Of a stretch of 34,263 nt of DNA, positions 23,767 to 31,739 are shown piece after piece. Each line of letters opens with the position of its first letter. Position 1 is the first letter of the stretch. Source of the DNA: Rhodoferax sp. (lineage in GTDB: Bacteria > Pseudomonadota > Gammaproteobacteria > Burkholderiales > Burkholderiaceae_C); assembly GCA_020048795.1 (NCBI GenBank), contig JAIFMA010000155.1, positions 1 through 34,263 on the forward strand, in the 5' to 3' direction. Both the position numbers and the translations under genes were made by a program. The notes under the pieces were generated by a model. That model ran no database searches. It was not told the DNA's origin and saw only the letters and a program-made list of their open reading frames with translations.

Positions 23767-25890
23767 ATGCTTTATCCCCAACATTTTGACGTGATCGTTG
23801 TCGGCGGCGGCCATGCCGGAACCGAGGCTGCGCTCGCGGCCGCGCGGATGGGTTGCAAGACCCTGTTGCTGACACACAACATCGAGACATTGGGTCAGAT
23901 GAGTTGCAACCCATCCATCGGGGGTATTGGCAAAGGGCATCTGGTGAAGGAAGTTGATGCGCTGGGCGGTGCCATGGCCGCTGCCACCGATGAAGGTGGC
24001 GTGCAATTTCGCATTCTCAACGCCAGCAAGGGCCCGGCAGTGCGCGCCACACGAGCTCAGGCTGACCGTATTTTGTACAAGGCAGCAATTCGGCGGCGGC
24101 TGGAAAACCAGCCCAATCTGTGGCTGTTTCAACAGGCGGTAGATGACTTGATGGTCAAAGGCGATCAGGTGGTGGGTGCGGTGACGCAGGTCGGTATCCG
24201 GTTTGGAGCCAGCACAGTGGTGCTCACAGCAGGCACTTTTTTGGACGGCAAAGTGCATGTTGGGCTGAACAATTACCCTGCCGGGCGGGCTGGTGATCCG
24301 CCAGCGGCAAGTTTGAGCACGCGGCTGAAAGAACTGAAGTTGCCACAGGCACGCCTGAAGACCGGCACCCCCCCGCGCATTGATGGGCGCTCGATTGACT
24401 TCAGCAAATGCCAGGAGCAGGCCGGTGACGGCATGGCAAACCAAGGCGCAACTGTTACACCCGGCGGTGCGTCTTGTGGCCCGGGTGTGCCGGTGTTCAG
24501 CTTTTTGGGTCGCCCCGAACAGCACCCGAAGCAGATGTCGTGCTGGATCACCCACACCAACGAACGCACGCATGACATCATCCGCAGCGGCTTTGACCGC
24601 AGCCCGATGTTCACCGGCAAGATTGAAGGCATCGGGCCGCGGTATTGCCCCAGTGTTGAAGACAAGATCAACCGTTTTGCTGACAAGGACAGCCACCAGA
24701 TCTTCCTGGAGCCTGAAGGTCTGACGACGCACGAGTATTACCCCAATGGCATCAGTACCAGCCTGCCGTTTGATATTCAGTATGCGCTGGTGCGCAGCAT
24801 GGCCGGGCTGGAAAACGCCCACTTGCTGCGGCCAGGTTATGCGATTGAATATGACTACTTTGACCCGCAGCAACTCCGCAGCACCTTTGAAACCCGGGCC
24901 ATTTCTGGCCTGTATTTTGCCGGGCAGATCAACGGCACCACCGGTTATGAAGAGGCAGCGGCGCAGGGTTTGTTTGCCGGTATCAACGCCGCGTTGCAGG
25001 TGCGTGCCATGGGTGGTGGCGATGGCGGGCTGAGTGCCGCCGGCCGTATTGACTTCAGTGCCGATGTCTGGCTGCCCGCGCGCGACGAGGCTTACCTTGG
25101 GGTGATGGTGGACGACCTGATCACCAAGGGTGTCACCGAACCCTATCGCATGTTTACCAGTCGTGCCGAGTTCCGGCTGCAATTGCGTGAAGACAATGCC
25201 GACGCCCGTTTGACAGAAACGGGCCGCAAGCTGGGCTTGGTGGACGATGTGCGCTGGGATGCCTTTTGTCGCAAGCGTGATGCTGTTTCACGTGAAACAG
25301 AGCGCCTGCGTTCGATCTGGATCAGCCCGAAAAATCTTGCAGCAGCCGAGTCGGAGAGGGTGCTGGGCAAGGCTATCGAGCATGAATACAGCCTGGCTGA
25401 TTTGCTGCGGCGCCCGGATGTCACCTATGCGGCATTGATGTCGCTGGCCGGCGGCAGGTTTGCCACAGCCGAACTGCCAGTGTTTGTTTCACGTGAAACA
25501 CTGGGCTTGTCGGTCGATAGTGCGCTGGCGCTTTCGGTGATTGAGCAGGTGGAAATTTCGGCCAAGTATGCCGGCTATATTGACCGACAAAAGGTCGATG
25601 TGGGTAGGGCAGCACATTTTGAGAATCTGAAGCTACCGCAAGACCTGGACTACATGCAGGTCGCGGCATTGAGCATCGAGGCACGCCAAAAGCTCAACCG
25701 TCACAAGCCTGAAACCCTGGGCCATGCGTCGCGCATTTCTGGCATCACGCCAGCCACGATTTCCTTGCTGATGATTCACCTGAAAAAGACCAAGTTCAAG
25801 GGATTTGTGGTTGATGGCCGGCCTGGTTTATTGGCTGACGTGACGACCGAGCCACCTTCGGGCAGTAACCTCGTGACGGGCATCTGCTGA
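23767..25890 (+). CDS. mnmG: tRNA uridine-5-carboxymethylaminomethyl modification enzyme MnmG (GidA)
   Basis: A 707-residue FAD protein that, with MnmE, modifies the wobble uridine of several tRNAs. The FAD-binding motif [12 protein letters not shown] lies near the N-terminus, followed by [20 protein letters not shown] and the [10 protein letters not shown] signature, all typical. It is longer than E. coli MnmG (629). Part of the extra length lies in the C-terminal region, which holds two perfect parS sites read as VSRET (25284-25299 and 25485-25500). The C-terminal helical domain for tRNA and MnmE binding is present. The stop overlaps the rsmG start by one base (TGATG). Confidence 0.96.
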   Translation: MLYPQHFDVIVVGGGHAGTEAALAAARMGCKTLLLTHNIETLGQMSCNPSIGGIGKGHLVKEVDALGGAMAAATDEGGVQFRILNASKGPAVRATRAQADRILYKAAIRRRLENQPNLWLFQQAVDDLMVKGDQVVGAVTQVGIRFGASTVVLTAGTFLDGKVHVGLNNYPAGRAGDPPAASLSTRLKELKLPQARLKTGTPPRIDGRSIDFSKCQEQAGDGMANQGATVTPGGASCGPGVPVFSFLGRPEQHPKQMSCWITHTNERTHDIIRSGFDRSPMFTGKIEGIGPRYCPSVEDKINRFADKDSHQIFLEPEGLTTHEYYPNGISTSLPFDIQYALVRSMAGLENAHLLRPGYAIEYDYFDPQQLRSTFETRAISGLYFAGQINGTTGYEEAAAQGLFAGINAALQVRAMGGGDGGLSAAGRIDFSADVWLPARDEAYLGVMVDDLITKGVTEPYRMFTSRAEFRLQLREDNADARLTETGRKLGLVDDVRWDAFCRKRDAVSRETERLRSIWISPKNLAAAESERVLGKAIEHEYSLADLLRRPDVTYAALMSLAGGRFATAELPVFVSRETLGLSVDSALALSVIEQVEISAKYAGYIDRQKVDVGRAAHFENLKLPQDLDYMQVAALSIEARQKLNRHKPETLGHASRISGITPATISLLMIHLKKTKFKGFVVDGRPGLLADVTTEPPSGSNLVTGIC
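25284..25299. promoter_or_regulatory. parS centromere site 1 (perfect)
   Basis: An exact 16-base palindrome TGTTTCACGTGAAACA inside mnmG, read in frame across a VSRET peptide. This is the conserved bacterial parS sequence bound by ParB, which is encoded in this window. Confidence 0.93.
25485..25500. promoter_or_regulatory. parS centromere site 2 (perfect)
   Basis: A second exact TGTTTCACGTGAAACA in mnmG, 201 bases (67 codons) after site 1 and in the same reading phase, so it again encodes VSRET. Confidence 0.93.
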
Positions 25891-26579
25891 TGTCTGGGCT
25901 GGAACATGGTTTGCAACAGGGCCTGGTTGAACTTGGTCTGAGCTTGAGTGCCGGGCAAGTCGCCCAGTTGCTGGACTACCTGGCCTTGATCCGGAAGTGG
26001 ACCCAGGTCTATAACCTGACTGCCGTGCGTGACCCGACAGAGATCTTGTCGCACCACCTGCTCGATAGTCTGGCGGTGGTCAAACCCTTGCAGCAGCAGC
26101 TTGTTGGTTCCGGGGTCGGGCAGGGTCTGGCTGCAGCATTCGGCCATGCGCCGGCCAACCGTTTGCTTGATGTGGGTTCAGGTGCCGGTTTGCCGGGTGT
26201 GGTGATCGCGATCTGCTGTCCCTGGATCGAGGTGCACTGTGTCGATACCGTTGGCAAAAAAGCAGCGTTCATTCAGCAGGTGGCGCTGGCCCTGAAACTG
26301 CCTAAGCTGCGTGGCATCCACGCGCGGGTGGAGCGTCTGACCGACAAGTACCAGGTGGTCAGCGCGCGGGCCTTTGCTTCGTTGCCTGATTTCACCACCT
26401 GGTCGCTTGCGGCGCTGGCTGAAGATGGTGTCTGGATGGCCATGAAGGGCAAACATCCCGCGGCTGAAATCGCAGCATTGCCACGGGATGTCGAGGTGTT
26501 TCACGTGGAACCACTGAAGGTGCCGGGGCTGGCGGCAGAGCGTTGTATCGTGTGGATGCGTAAGTGGCCCAAGCCGTAA
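25890..26579 (+). CDS. rsmG: 16S rRNA (guanine-527-N7) methyltransferase RsmG (GidB)
   Basis: A 229-residue SAM methyltransferase for G527 of 16S rRNA. The N-terminus has RKWTQVYNLTAVRDP and the SAM motif reads LLDVGSGAGLPGVVIA; VSARAFASL follows later. All are standard RsmG blocks. About 20 additional residues around 74-93 (QQQLVGSGVGQGLAAAFGHA) precede the SAM motif. Translation is coupled to mnmG by a one-base overlap. A degenerate parS site lies near its 3' end (26497-26512). Confidence 0.95.
   Translation: MSGLEHGLQQGLVELGLSLSAGQVAQLLDYLALIRKWTQVYNLTAVRDPTEILSHHLLDSLAVVKPLQQQLVGSGVGQGLAAAFGHAPANRLLDVGSGAGLPGVVIAICCPWIEVHCVDTVGKKAAFIQQVALALKLPKLRGIHARVERLTDKYQVVSARAFASLPDFTTWSLAALAEDGVWMAMKGKHPAAEIAALPRDVEVFHVEPLKVPGLAAERCIVWMRKWPKP
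26497..26512. promoter_or_regulatory. Degenerate parS-like site in rsmG (14/16)
   Basis: TGTTTCACGTGGAACC differs from perfect parS at two positions. It keeps the central TTTCACGTG block, lies between perfect sites 2 and 3 and may be a weak ParB site. Confidence 0.5.
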
Positions 26580-26636
26580 CGTAAACTCTGCGCCTCACCC
26601 GACATTGGTTTTGGGCCCCTTTTCAGAAAGATCTCC

Positions 26637-27251
26637 ATGCTCGGCATTACCGACTACGGCACATTTATTGTCACGGTCATCATTTTCCTGGCCATACCCG
26701 GCCCGGGCAATTTGGCCCTGATCACGTCCACCAGCAAGGGCGGCATACGGGGTGGCATCGCCGCCACTTTCGGGGTGATCCTGGGTGACCAGGTCTTGAT
26801 GTGGTCAGCAGTGGCCGGTGTGGCAGCTTTGCTCACCGCTTATCCGGATGCCTTTCATGCGGTGCAGTGGATTGGCGCGGCCTATTTAGCCTGGTTGGGG
26901 GCGCAGATGTTGCTGGCCAAACCCGGTGCCGCGCCCGTGCTCAACATCAAGCCGCACCATTTCTTGAAGCAGGCACTGATGATTACCTTGCTCAACCCCA
27001 AGGCGATCTTGTTTTACATGGCTTTTTTCCCTCTGTTTGTTGACCCGGCTCGCCAGCAGGGCTTGATCACTTATGGCTTTATGGCCACAACCATTGCGGT
27101 GCTGACCTTTCTGTACGGTCTGATTGCGGTGTTGTTGACCCACTTTTTGGCGGAGCGCGTGCGGGCCAATCCGATGATTACCCGTGTGCTTGAAAAAGTC
27201 GCCGGCTTGTTCCTGGTCGGCTTTGGTGTCAAGCTGGCACTGTCACGCTGA
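26637..27251 (+). CDS. LysE/RhtB-family amino acid exporter
   Basis: A 204-residue inner-membrane protein with about six hydrophobic segments. The family signature is near the N-terminus (IPGPGNLALITSTSKGGIRGGIAATFGVILGD as a pattern), and LLNPKAILFYMAFFP follows mid-protein. These proteins export amino acids or related metabolites by proton exchange; the substrate is unknown. It separates rsmG from parA and lies 57 bases after rsmG. It might be the target of the distant ArgP-type regulator, but nothing in the sequence shows this. Confidence 0.88.
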   Translation: MLGITDYGTFIVTVIIFLAIPGPGNLALITSTSKGGIRGGIAATFGVILGDQVLMWSAVAGVAALLTAYPDAFHAVQWIGAAYLAWLGAQMLLAKPGAAPVLNIKPHHFLKQALMITLLNPKAILFYMAFFPLFVDPARQQGLITYGFMATTIAVLTFLYGLIAVLLTHFLAERVRANPMITRVLEKVAGLFLVGFGVKLALSR

Positions 27252-27261
27252 TTTTTGTGTT

Positions 27262-27277
27262 TGTTTCACGTGAAACA
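27262..27277. promoter_or_regulatory. parS centromere site 3 (perfect), upstream of parA
   Basis: An exact TGTTTCACGTGAAACA in the 67-base gap before parA, 41 bases from its start codon. Besides acting as a centromere site, ParB binding here could repress parA. Confidence 0.93.
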
Positions 27278-27318
27278 TTGATTTTGGCTGCTCTCCCTTT
27301 TTCCCTGCTCGGTATCCT

Positions 27319-28104
27319 ATGGTCAAAATTTTCTGCATAGCCAACCAAAAAGGTGGCGTTGGCAAAACCACCACCACCGTCAACCTGGCTGCCGGCCTGG
27401 CCAAGGTGGGCCAGCGCGTGCTGATGGTCGATCTGGATCCGCAGGGCAACGCCACCATGGGCTCGGGCATTGACAAGCGCAAGCTTGAGTTCAGCGTCTA
27501 CGACGTGTTGCTGGAGTCGGCCTCAGTCAAAGAGGCCTGCGTGCAAAGTGCCAAGCTGGTAGACGCTGGTTGTGCCTATGACATCCTGGGTGCCAACCGC
27601 GAACTCGCCGGGGCTGAGGTTGAAATGGTCAGTCTGGAGCGGCGCGAAAAGCGCCTGAAAACCGCCTTGGCTGCAGTGGCTGCCGACTATGACTTCATTT
27701 TGATTGACTGCCCGCCGAGCCTGTCGCTGCTGACACTCAACGGCTTGTGCTGTGCGCATGGAGTCATTGTGCCAATGCAGTGTGAATACTTTGCACTCGA
27801 AGGCCTGGCTGATCTGGTCAACACCATCAAGCAGGTGCATGCCAACCTGAACAAGGACCTGGCGATCATCGGTTTGTTGCGCGTCATGTTTGATCCGCGC
27901 ATCACCTTGCAGCAGCAGGTCAGCGAACAACTCAAGACCCGTTTTGGCGACAAGGTTTTCAACACCGTGATTCCGCGCAATGTTCGCCTGGCTGAGGCAC
28001 CCAGCTACGGGGTGCCCGGTGTGGTGTTTGACTCTGGCAGCAAAGGTGCCCAGGCTTTTGTGGCGTTTGCCCAGGAAATGGTTGAGCGGATTGAAAAAAT
28101 GTAG
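27319..28104 (+). CDS. parA: Chromosome partitioning ATPase ParA (Soj)
   Basis: A 261-residue deviant Walker A ATPase beginning MVKIFCIANQKGGVGKTTTTVNLA. It has the switch segment DLDPQGNATMGSG and Walker B-like FILIDCPPSLSLL. There is no N-terminal helix-turn-helix, so it is the chromosomal (Soj) type rather than a plasmid P1/F-type ParA. It forms an ATP-dependent gradient on the nucleoid that moves ParB-parS complexes. An unrelated small hydrolase gene separates it from parB. Confidence 0.96.
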   Translation: MVKIFCIANQKGGVGKTTTTVNLAAGLAKVGQRVLMVDLDPQGNATMGSGIDKRKLEFSVYDVLLESASVKEACVQSAKLVDAGCAYDILGANRELAGAEVEMVSLERREKRLKTALAAVAADYDFILIDCPPSLSLLTLNGLCCAHGVIVPMQCEYFALEGLADLVNTIKQVHANLNKDLAIIGLLRVMFDPRITLQQQVSEQLKTRFGDKVFNTVIPRNVRLAEAPSYGVPGVVFDSGSKGAQAFVAFAQEMVERIEKM

Positions 28105-28285
28105 CCAAATTGGCCTGTAGCCCAGATGGATCAAGCGCCAGCAGCTATTGAATTGAGCCTGGATCGCTCAAGCGGGTGCGTCGCGCTGTCACCCCTGAGG
28201 TGATCGGGATCGACGCTGAAATGGTCAATGGCCCGCTGCACTGATTGAAGAAAACAAGCGGTCAACTGAATCTAGGTCAAAAGTA

Positions 28286-28825
28286 ATGAAACCTGAGCAA
28301 ATCCTGATCCTGCCGGGCTGGCAAAGTTCTGGCCCGGCGCACTGGCAAAGCCTGTGGCGCGAGCGCTTGGGCTACCAGTGGGTTGAGCAGCACGACTGGA
28401 TGCGCCCGCTGCGCGGCGACTGGATTGCCCGCCTGGAAGATGTGGTGCTGGCCAGTGAGGCACCGCTGCTGCTGGTGGCACACAGCCTGGGCTGCCATCT
28501 GGTGGCGGCGTGGGCGGCGCATTCGCGCAATTCTGGCCGGGTCAAGGGCGCGCTGCTGGTCGCGCCGGGTGATGCCGAGCGCGACGAATTGCGCCCGCTG
28601 TTGCCGAGCTGGTGCCCCCCGGTGCTGCAACCCTTGCCGTTTCCTGGTGTGCTGGTGGCCAGCAGCAACGACCCCTATTGCAGCTTCGAGCGGGCTTGCC
28701 GGTTTGCCAAGGCCTGGGGCGCTGAGTTGTTTGATGCGGGGGCACTGGGTCACATCAATGCTGATTCGGGTTTGGGGTATTGGCCTCAGGGGCAGGGCTT
28801 GCTACAGGCGATGATTGACAGTTAA
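28286..28825 (+). CDS. RBBP9/YdeN-type alpha/beta serine hydrolase
   Basis: A 179-residue small alpha/beta hydrolase. The nucleophile Ser67 is in VAHSLGCHL, an AHSLG form of the nucleophile elbow. A later SNDPYC supplies the likely catalytic Asp and GHINADSGLG the His. The N-terminal LPGWQSSGPAHWQSLW is typical of the RBBP9/YdeN family. The natural substrate of these enzymes is generally unknown. It sits between parA and parB, 181 bases from parA and 12 from parB, so it may be co-transcribed with parB. Confidence 0.88.
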   Translation: MKPEQILILPGWQSSGPAHWQSLWRERLGYQWVEQHDWMRPLRGDWIARLEDVVLASEAPLLLVAHSLGCHLVAAWAAHSRNSGRVKGALLVAPGDAERDELRPLLPSWCPPVLQPLPFPGVLVASSNDPYCSFERACRFAKAWGAELFDAGALGHINADSGLGYWPQGQGLLQAMIDS

Positions 28826-28837
28826 CGAAAGAAAAAC

Positions 28838-29824
28838 ATGGTGACCAAAAAACCAAAAGGGCTGGGGCGTGGACTTGAAGCACTGCTCGGGCCAACGGCT
28901 GCCGAATCACTGGTGTTGGAGGGTGGCGACATCAACCTGGCCAACAGCGGCCAACCCTCGACCTTGTTGCTGACCGACCTGGTGCCGGGCCAATACCAGC
29001 CGCGCACCCGCATGGACGAAGGCGCACTCTATGAGCTGGCTGAATCGATCAAAGTACAGGGCATCATGCAGCCGATCCTGGTGCGACGCCTCAGTGATGC
29101 CGATGCCGAACTCAAACGCAGCCAGATGGCACCCGACACCGGTGGTGCCGTGCGGGCGCTGTACGAGATCATTGCCGGCGAGCGGCGCTTTCGGGCGGCC
29201 AAACTGGCCGGGCTGGACAGTGTGCCGGTGCTGGTGCGCGACGTGCCCAACGAATCGGCTGCGGCGATGGCGCTGATCGAAAACATCCAGCGCGAAGACC
29301 TCAACCCGCTGGAAGAAGCGCAGGGCCTGCAACGCCTGATCAAGGACTTTGGCCTGACACATGACACTGCGGCGCAGGCGGTTGGCCGTTCGCGCAGTGC
29401 CACCAGCAACCTGCTGCGCCTGCTGAACTTGGCCGAGCCGGTGCAAACCATGCTGATGGCCGGTGATGTTGAAATGGGTCATGCACGCGCCTTGCTGGCA
29501 TTGGACAAGGCGACCCAGATCACCGCTGCCAACCAGATAGCCGCCAAGAAAATGTCGGTGCGTGAGACCGAGAGCCTGGTGAAAAAACTCAGCGCCGAGT
29601 TTTCGCTGGTGGCCAGCAAACCCAAAAAAGAGAAGTCACGCGACCTCAAACGGGTGGAAGAAGAACTGTCCGACCTGCTGACCGCCGCGGTCGAAGTGCG
29701 CGTGAAAAAGCGCGTCAAACGCGCCGGTCGTATGGAAGAGGTGGGTGAGCTCAGCATCGGCTTTGGTTCACTTGACGAACTCAACGGCCTGATTGACCGG
29801 CTGCGTGGTACCGCCGGTCGCTGA
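28838..29824 (+). CDS. parB: Chromosome partitioning protein ParB (Spo0J), CTP-dependent clamp
   Basis: A 328-residue ParB. The CTP-binding N-terminal domain has GQYQPRT and the arginine-rich GERRFRAAKLAG motif, then ENIQREDLNPLEEAQ. A central helix-turn-helix domain contains AVGRSRSATSNLLRLLNL, which reads parS, and the C-terminal dimer domain follows. About 20 extra residues (around DAELKRSQMAPDTGGAVRA) separate the first strand from YEIIAGERR, where many ParBs have only a short loop. The GLGRGLEALLG motif at the N-terminus binds ParA. Its cognate parS sites lie 1.6-3.5 kb upstream. Confidence 0.96.
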   Translation: MVTKKPKGLGRGLEALLGPTAAESLVLEGGDINLANSGQPSTLLLTDLVPGQYQPRTRMDEGALYELAESIKVQGIMQPILVRRLSDADAELKRSQMAPDTGGAVRALYEIIAGERRFRAAKLAGLDSVPVLVRDVPNESAAAMALIENIQREDLNPLEEAQGLQRLIKDFGLTHDTAAQAVGRSRSATSNLLRLLNLAEPVQTMLMAGDVEMGHARALLALDKATQITAANQIAAKKMSVRETESLVKKLSAEFSLVASKPKKEKSRDLKRVEEELSDLLTAAVEVRVKKRVKRAGRMEEVGELSIGFGSLDELNGLIDRLRGTAGR

Positions 29825-30089
29825 TCTGAAACTTGCCGAACATGATTATGGGCTGTGGTCGCACCGTGTTGGGTCTGGCAACTGGGCTTGAGTTAGCCCA
29901 ATCGGTTGATCTGGGCAGCGGCGTCGGACACGGTGCAAAAGGATGGGGATTCGATCCCGATTCGGTCCGCTCATGTCAAATGCTTTTCCAGCCTGAATCC
30001 GATTGGGGCGGTTACCCCAATTCAGCGGGCCAAACCGACAACGCCGGATCGGATGGTCAACAGATCCTGATCTCAGGCAGCTTGACAGC
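29825..30089. other. Intergenic region after parB with inverted repeat
   Basis: This 265-base stretch holds ATTGGGG (30002-30008) and CCCCAAT (30015-30021) as a 7-base stem with a 6-base loop, plus several GATTCGATCCC-like variants. An 86-codon plus frame (29833-30093) crosses it, but no family or good start signal supports it. The stem may act at the parB transcript end; no T-run follows. Confidence 0.4.
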
Positions 30090-30842
30090 GTGAGCAATTC
30101 CACCCTTGACCGTCTGCCGTGGCCATTGCCCGCCGTGCTGGTGTGGGCCGGTGCCTGGGGTGTATTTGTCCTGCTGGCACGCGCCGGACCTGATGCCCTG
30201 GTGGCGTTGGGTGCCGCCTGCGCCTTTGGGGTTGTGGCGAGCATGCTCGGGCGCAACTGGTGGCGCAGGCTGATGATTGCGCTGGGCTTTCCGCTGTCGC
30301 TGGCGGTCTCGGGTGTGGTCAGTCTGCCGGCCTGGTCCTGGTTGCTGCCCTTGCTGATGCTGCTGTTGATCTATCCCCTGAACGCCTGGCGCGACGCGCC
30401 GCTGTTTCCTACTCCAAAAAATGCATTAAATGAGCTTGCAGCCCATGCGCCGCTTGCGCTAAATGCTCTCATTTTGGATGCGGGTTGTGGCCTCGGTGAT
30501 GGCCTCAAGGCCTTGCGCGGCGCTTATCCGCAAGCCCGCCTGCACGGCCTGGAGTGGAGCTGGCCGCTGCGCGCGCTGTGTGCCTTGCGCTGCCCCTGGG
30601 CCCGGGTGCGCCAGGGTGACATCTGGCAGGCCGACTGGTCAGGCTATGACCTGGTCTATCTGTTTCAGCGCCCTGAAAGCATGTCGCGTGCTGTTGGCAA
30701 AGCGTGTGCTGAACTCAAGCCGGGTGCCTGGCTCGTCAGTCTTGAATTTGAGGCCACCGAACTGCCAGCGCAGGCCCGTTTGCAAGCGCCTGATGGCAGG
30801 CCAATTTGGCTGTACAAGATGGTGCCAAAGCCAGCCGGGTAG
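30090..30842 (+). CDS. Membrane-anchored class I SAM-dependent methyltransferase
   Basis: About 250 residues. The first 100 hold three or four hydrophobic segments (for example PAVLVWAGAWGVFVLLA and LLPLLMLLLIYPL). The rest is a Rossmann-like methyltransferase domain with SAM motif I ILDAGCGLGDGLKAL, followed by GLEWSW and a Walker-like acidic strand YDLVYLFQRPE. The substrate is unknown. The GTG at 30090 is preferred because upstream codons are not protein-like, but its ribosome binding site is weak. The linker between membrane and catalytic parts (about residues 109-128, KNALNELAAHAPLALNALIL) is encoded by a dispersed-repeat copy, so the present protein may carry an inserted segment. Confidence 0.75.
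   Translation: MSNSTLDRLPWPLPAVLVWAGAWGVFVLLARAGPDALVALGAACAFGVVASMLGRNWWRRLMIALGFPLSLAVSGVVSLPAWSWLLPLLMLLLIYPLNAWRDAPLFPTPKNALNELAAHAPLALNALILDAGCGLGDGLKALRGAYPQARLHGLEWSWPLRALCALRCPWARVRQGDIWQADWSGYDLVYLFQRPESMSRAVGKACAELKPGAWLVSLEFEATELPAQARLQAPDGRPIWLYKMVPKPAG
30415..30476. repeat. AGCTAT-family repeat copy F inside a coding sequence
   Basis: Within the methyltransferase gene, CAAAAAATGCATTAAATGAGC is followed by GCTTGCGCT (30452-30460), then AAATGCTCTCATTTT. It shares GCTTGCGCT-x-AA-x-GCT-x-TC with copy A. AATGAG and CTCATT near its ends form an inverted pair. The local composition is AT-rich compared with the flanking coding sequence. Confidence 0.5.
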
Positions 30843-30880
30843 GTTGTCTGGTGGTGACCGGCGGTTCCCGTTGGTGCTGG

Positions 30881-31681
30881 CTATTTGTCCAACGGAAAGT
30901 GGGTGCAGCCGAGTTGTGCCGAGATGTCCTTGGCAGCGGCTTGCAGCATGGCAACGGTTTCGGCCTCTTTGGATTCGTCATACCGAAACGTGGGAAATGA
31001 AATGCTCAAAGCGGCAATCGGTCGGTTGATTCGATCAAAAATGGGCACTCCAAGGCAACGGATATGGTCGTCGAACTCTTCACGGTCTTCCCCGTAGCCT
31101 TGGGCCTTGATACGCCCAAGCTCGGCCACAAACGCAACCGGATCGACAATGGTCTTTTCCCGAAAGCGCTTGAACTCTGCGCCCTTGAGCACCCGGTCGC
31201 GACGCTCGGGGTCTTCCCATGCCATCAGCACCTTGCCAATGGCTGTGCAGTGCAAGGGGGCGCGGCGACCCACACGTGAGTACATGCCCAGCATGTGACG
31301 CGAATCAACCTTGTGAATGTAGATGATCTCGCTGTCAATCAAGGCACCCAGATGCACCGTCTCACCCGTGGTATCGGCCAGTAGCTGCATGTGGTTTTTG
31401 GCCAGATCGACCAGGTCCGGGTACTGCAAGGCCTTGGTACCAAGTTCGAACACCTTCATGGTCAGTCCATAACGTTCGCTGTCTTTTTCCTGGCGTACGT
31501 AGCCCAGCGTCATCATGGTTTGCAAAAAGCGATAGACCGTGGCCTTGGGCATGGCCAGGCGGACCGACAGGTCTGAAATGCCGGTTTCATTGTTTTCCGA
31601 CAAAGCCTGCAACAGCGCAAATACCTTCAGCACAGCCGCAACCGACTCGGGCTGCCTGGCATCGTAGAGTTCTTCAGTCAT
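30881..31681 (-). CDS. kdgR: IclR-family regulator KdgR (repressor of uronate/pectin catabolism)
   Basis: A 266-residue IclR-type regulator. The N-terminal winged helix-turn-helix reads ISDLSVRLAMPKATVYRFLQTM, and the effector domain follows with ETVHLGALIDSEIIYIHK, MYSRVGRRAPLHCTAIGKVL and LSISFPTFR. The sequence tracks E. coli KdgR closely over its length, and the gene sits beside kduD and kduI. KdgR responds to 2-keto-3-deoxygluconate and represses pectin-degradation genes. It is probably co-transcribed with kduI and kduD (58-base gap). A TGAAAC half-site with a degenerate partner at 31698-31713 may allow self-control. Confidence 0.9.
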   Translation of the reverse strand: MTEELYDARQPESVAAVLKVFALLQALSENNETGISDLSVRLAMPKATVYRFLQTMMTLGYVRQEKDSERYGLTMKVFELGTKALQYPDLVDLAKNHMQLLADTTGETVHLGALIDSEIIYIHKVDSRHMLGMYSRVGRRAPLHCTAIGKVLMAWEDPERRDRVLKGAEFKRFREKTIVDPVAFVAELGRIKAQGYGEDREEFDDHIRCLGVPIFDRINRPIAALSISFPTFRYDESKEAETVAMLQAAAKDISAQLGCTHFPLDK

Positions 31682-31697
31682 TTGTTTTGATTTCCCT

Positions 31698-31713
31698 GGA
31701 AAAGTGTTTCAAA
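31698..31713 (-). promoter_or_regulatory. Possible KdgR operator upstream of kdgR
   Basis: The minus strand reads TTTGAAACACTTTTCC, giving one perfect TGAAAC half-site and a weak second half. Known enterobacterial KdgR boxes are close to TGAAAC-N3-GTTTCA. It lies 17 bases before the kdgR start. The match is partial. Confidence 0.3.
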
Positions 31714-31739
31714 TTATATTGCTGTGACAGTTTCTGCAT

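Noticed and set aside
23431-25182. 583-codon minus-strand frame opposite mnmG
   Set aside because: It is a shadow of the strongly supported mnmG gene, caused by GC-rich codon use, and overlaps pfp at its other end.
29950-29975. GGGGATTCGATCCC resembling a tRNA T-arm
   Set aside because: The stem is only four pairs with a five-base loop, and no matching acceptor, D or anticodon arms could be placed around it.
29833-30093. 86-codon plus-strand frame after parB
   Set aside because: The composition is unlike a known protein, no clear start signal is visible, and it spans repeated GATTCGATCCC/GATTGGGG motifs better explained as non-coding structure.
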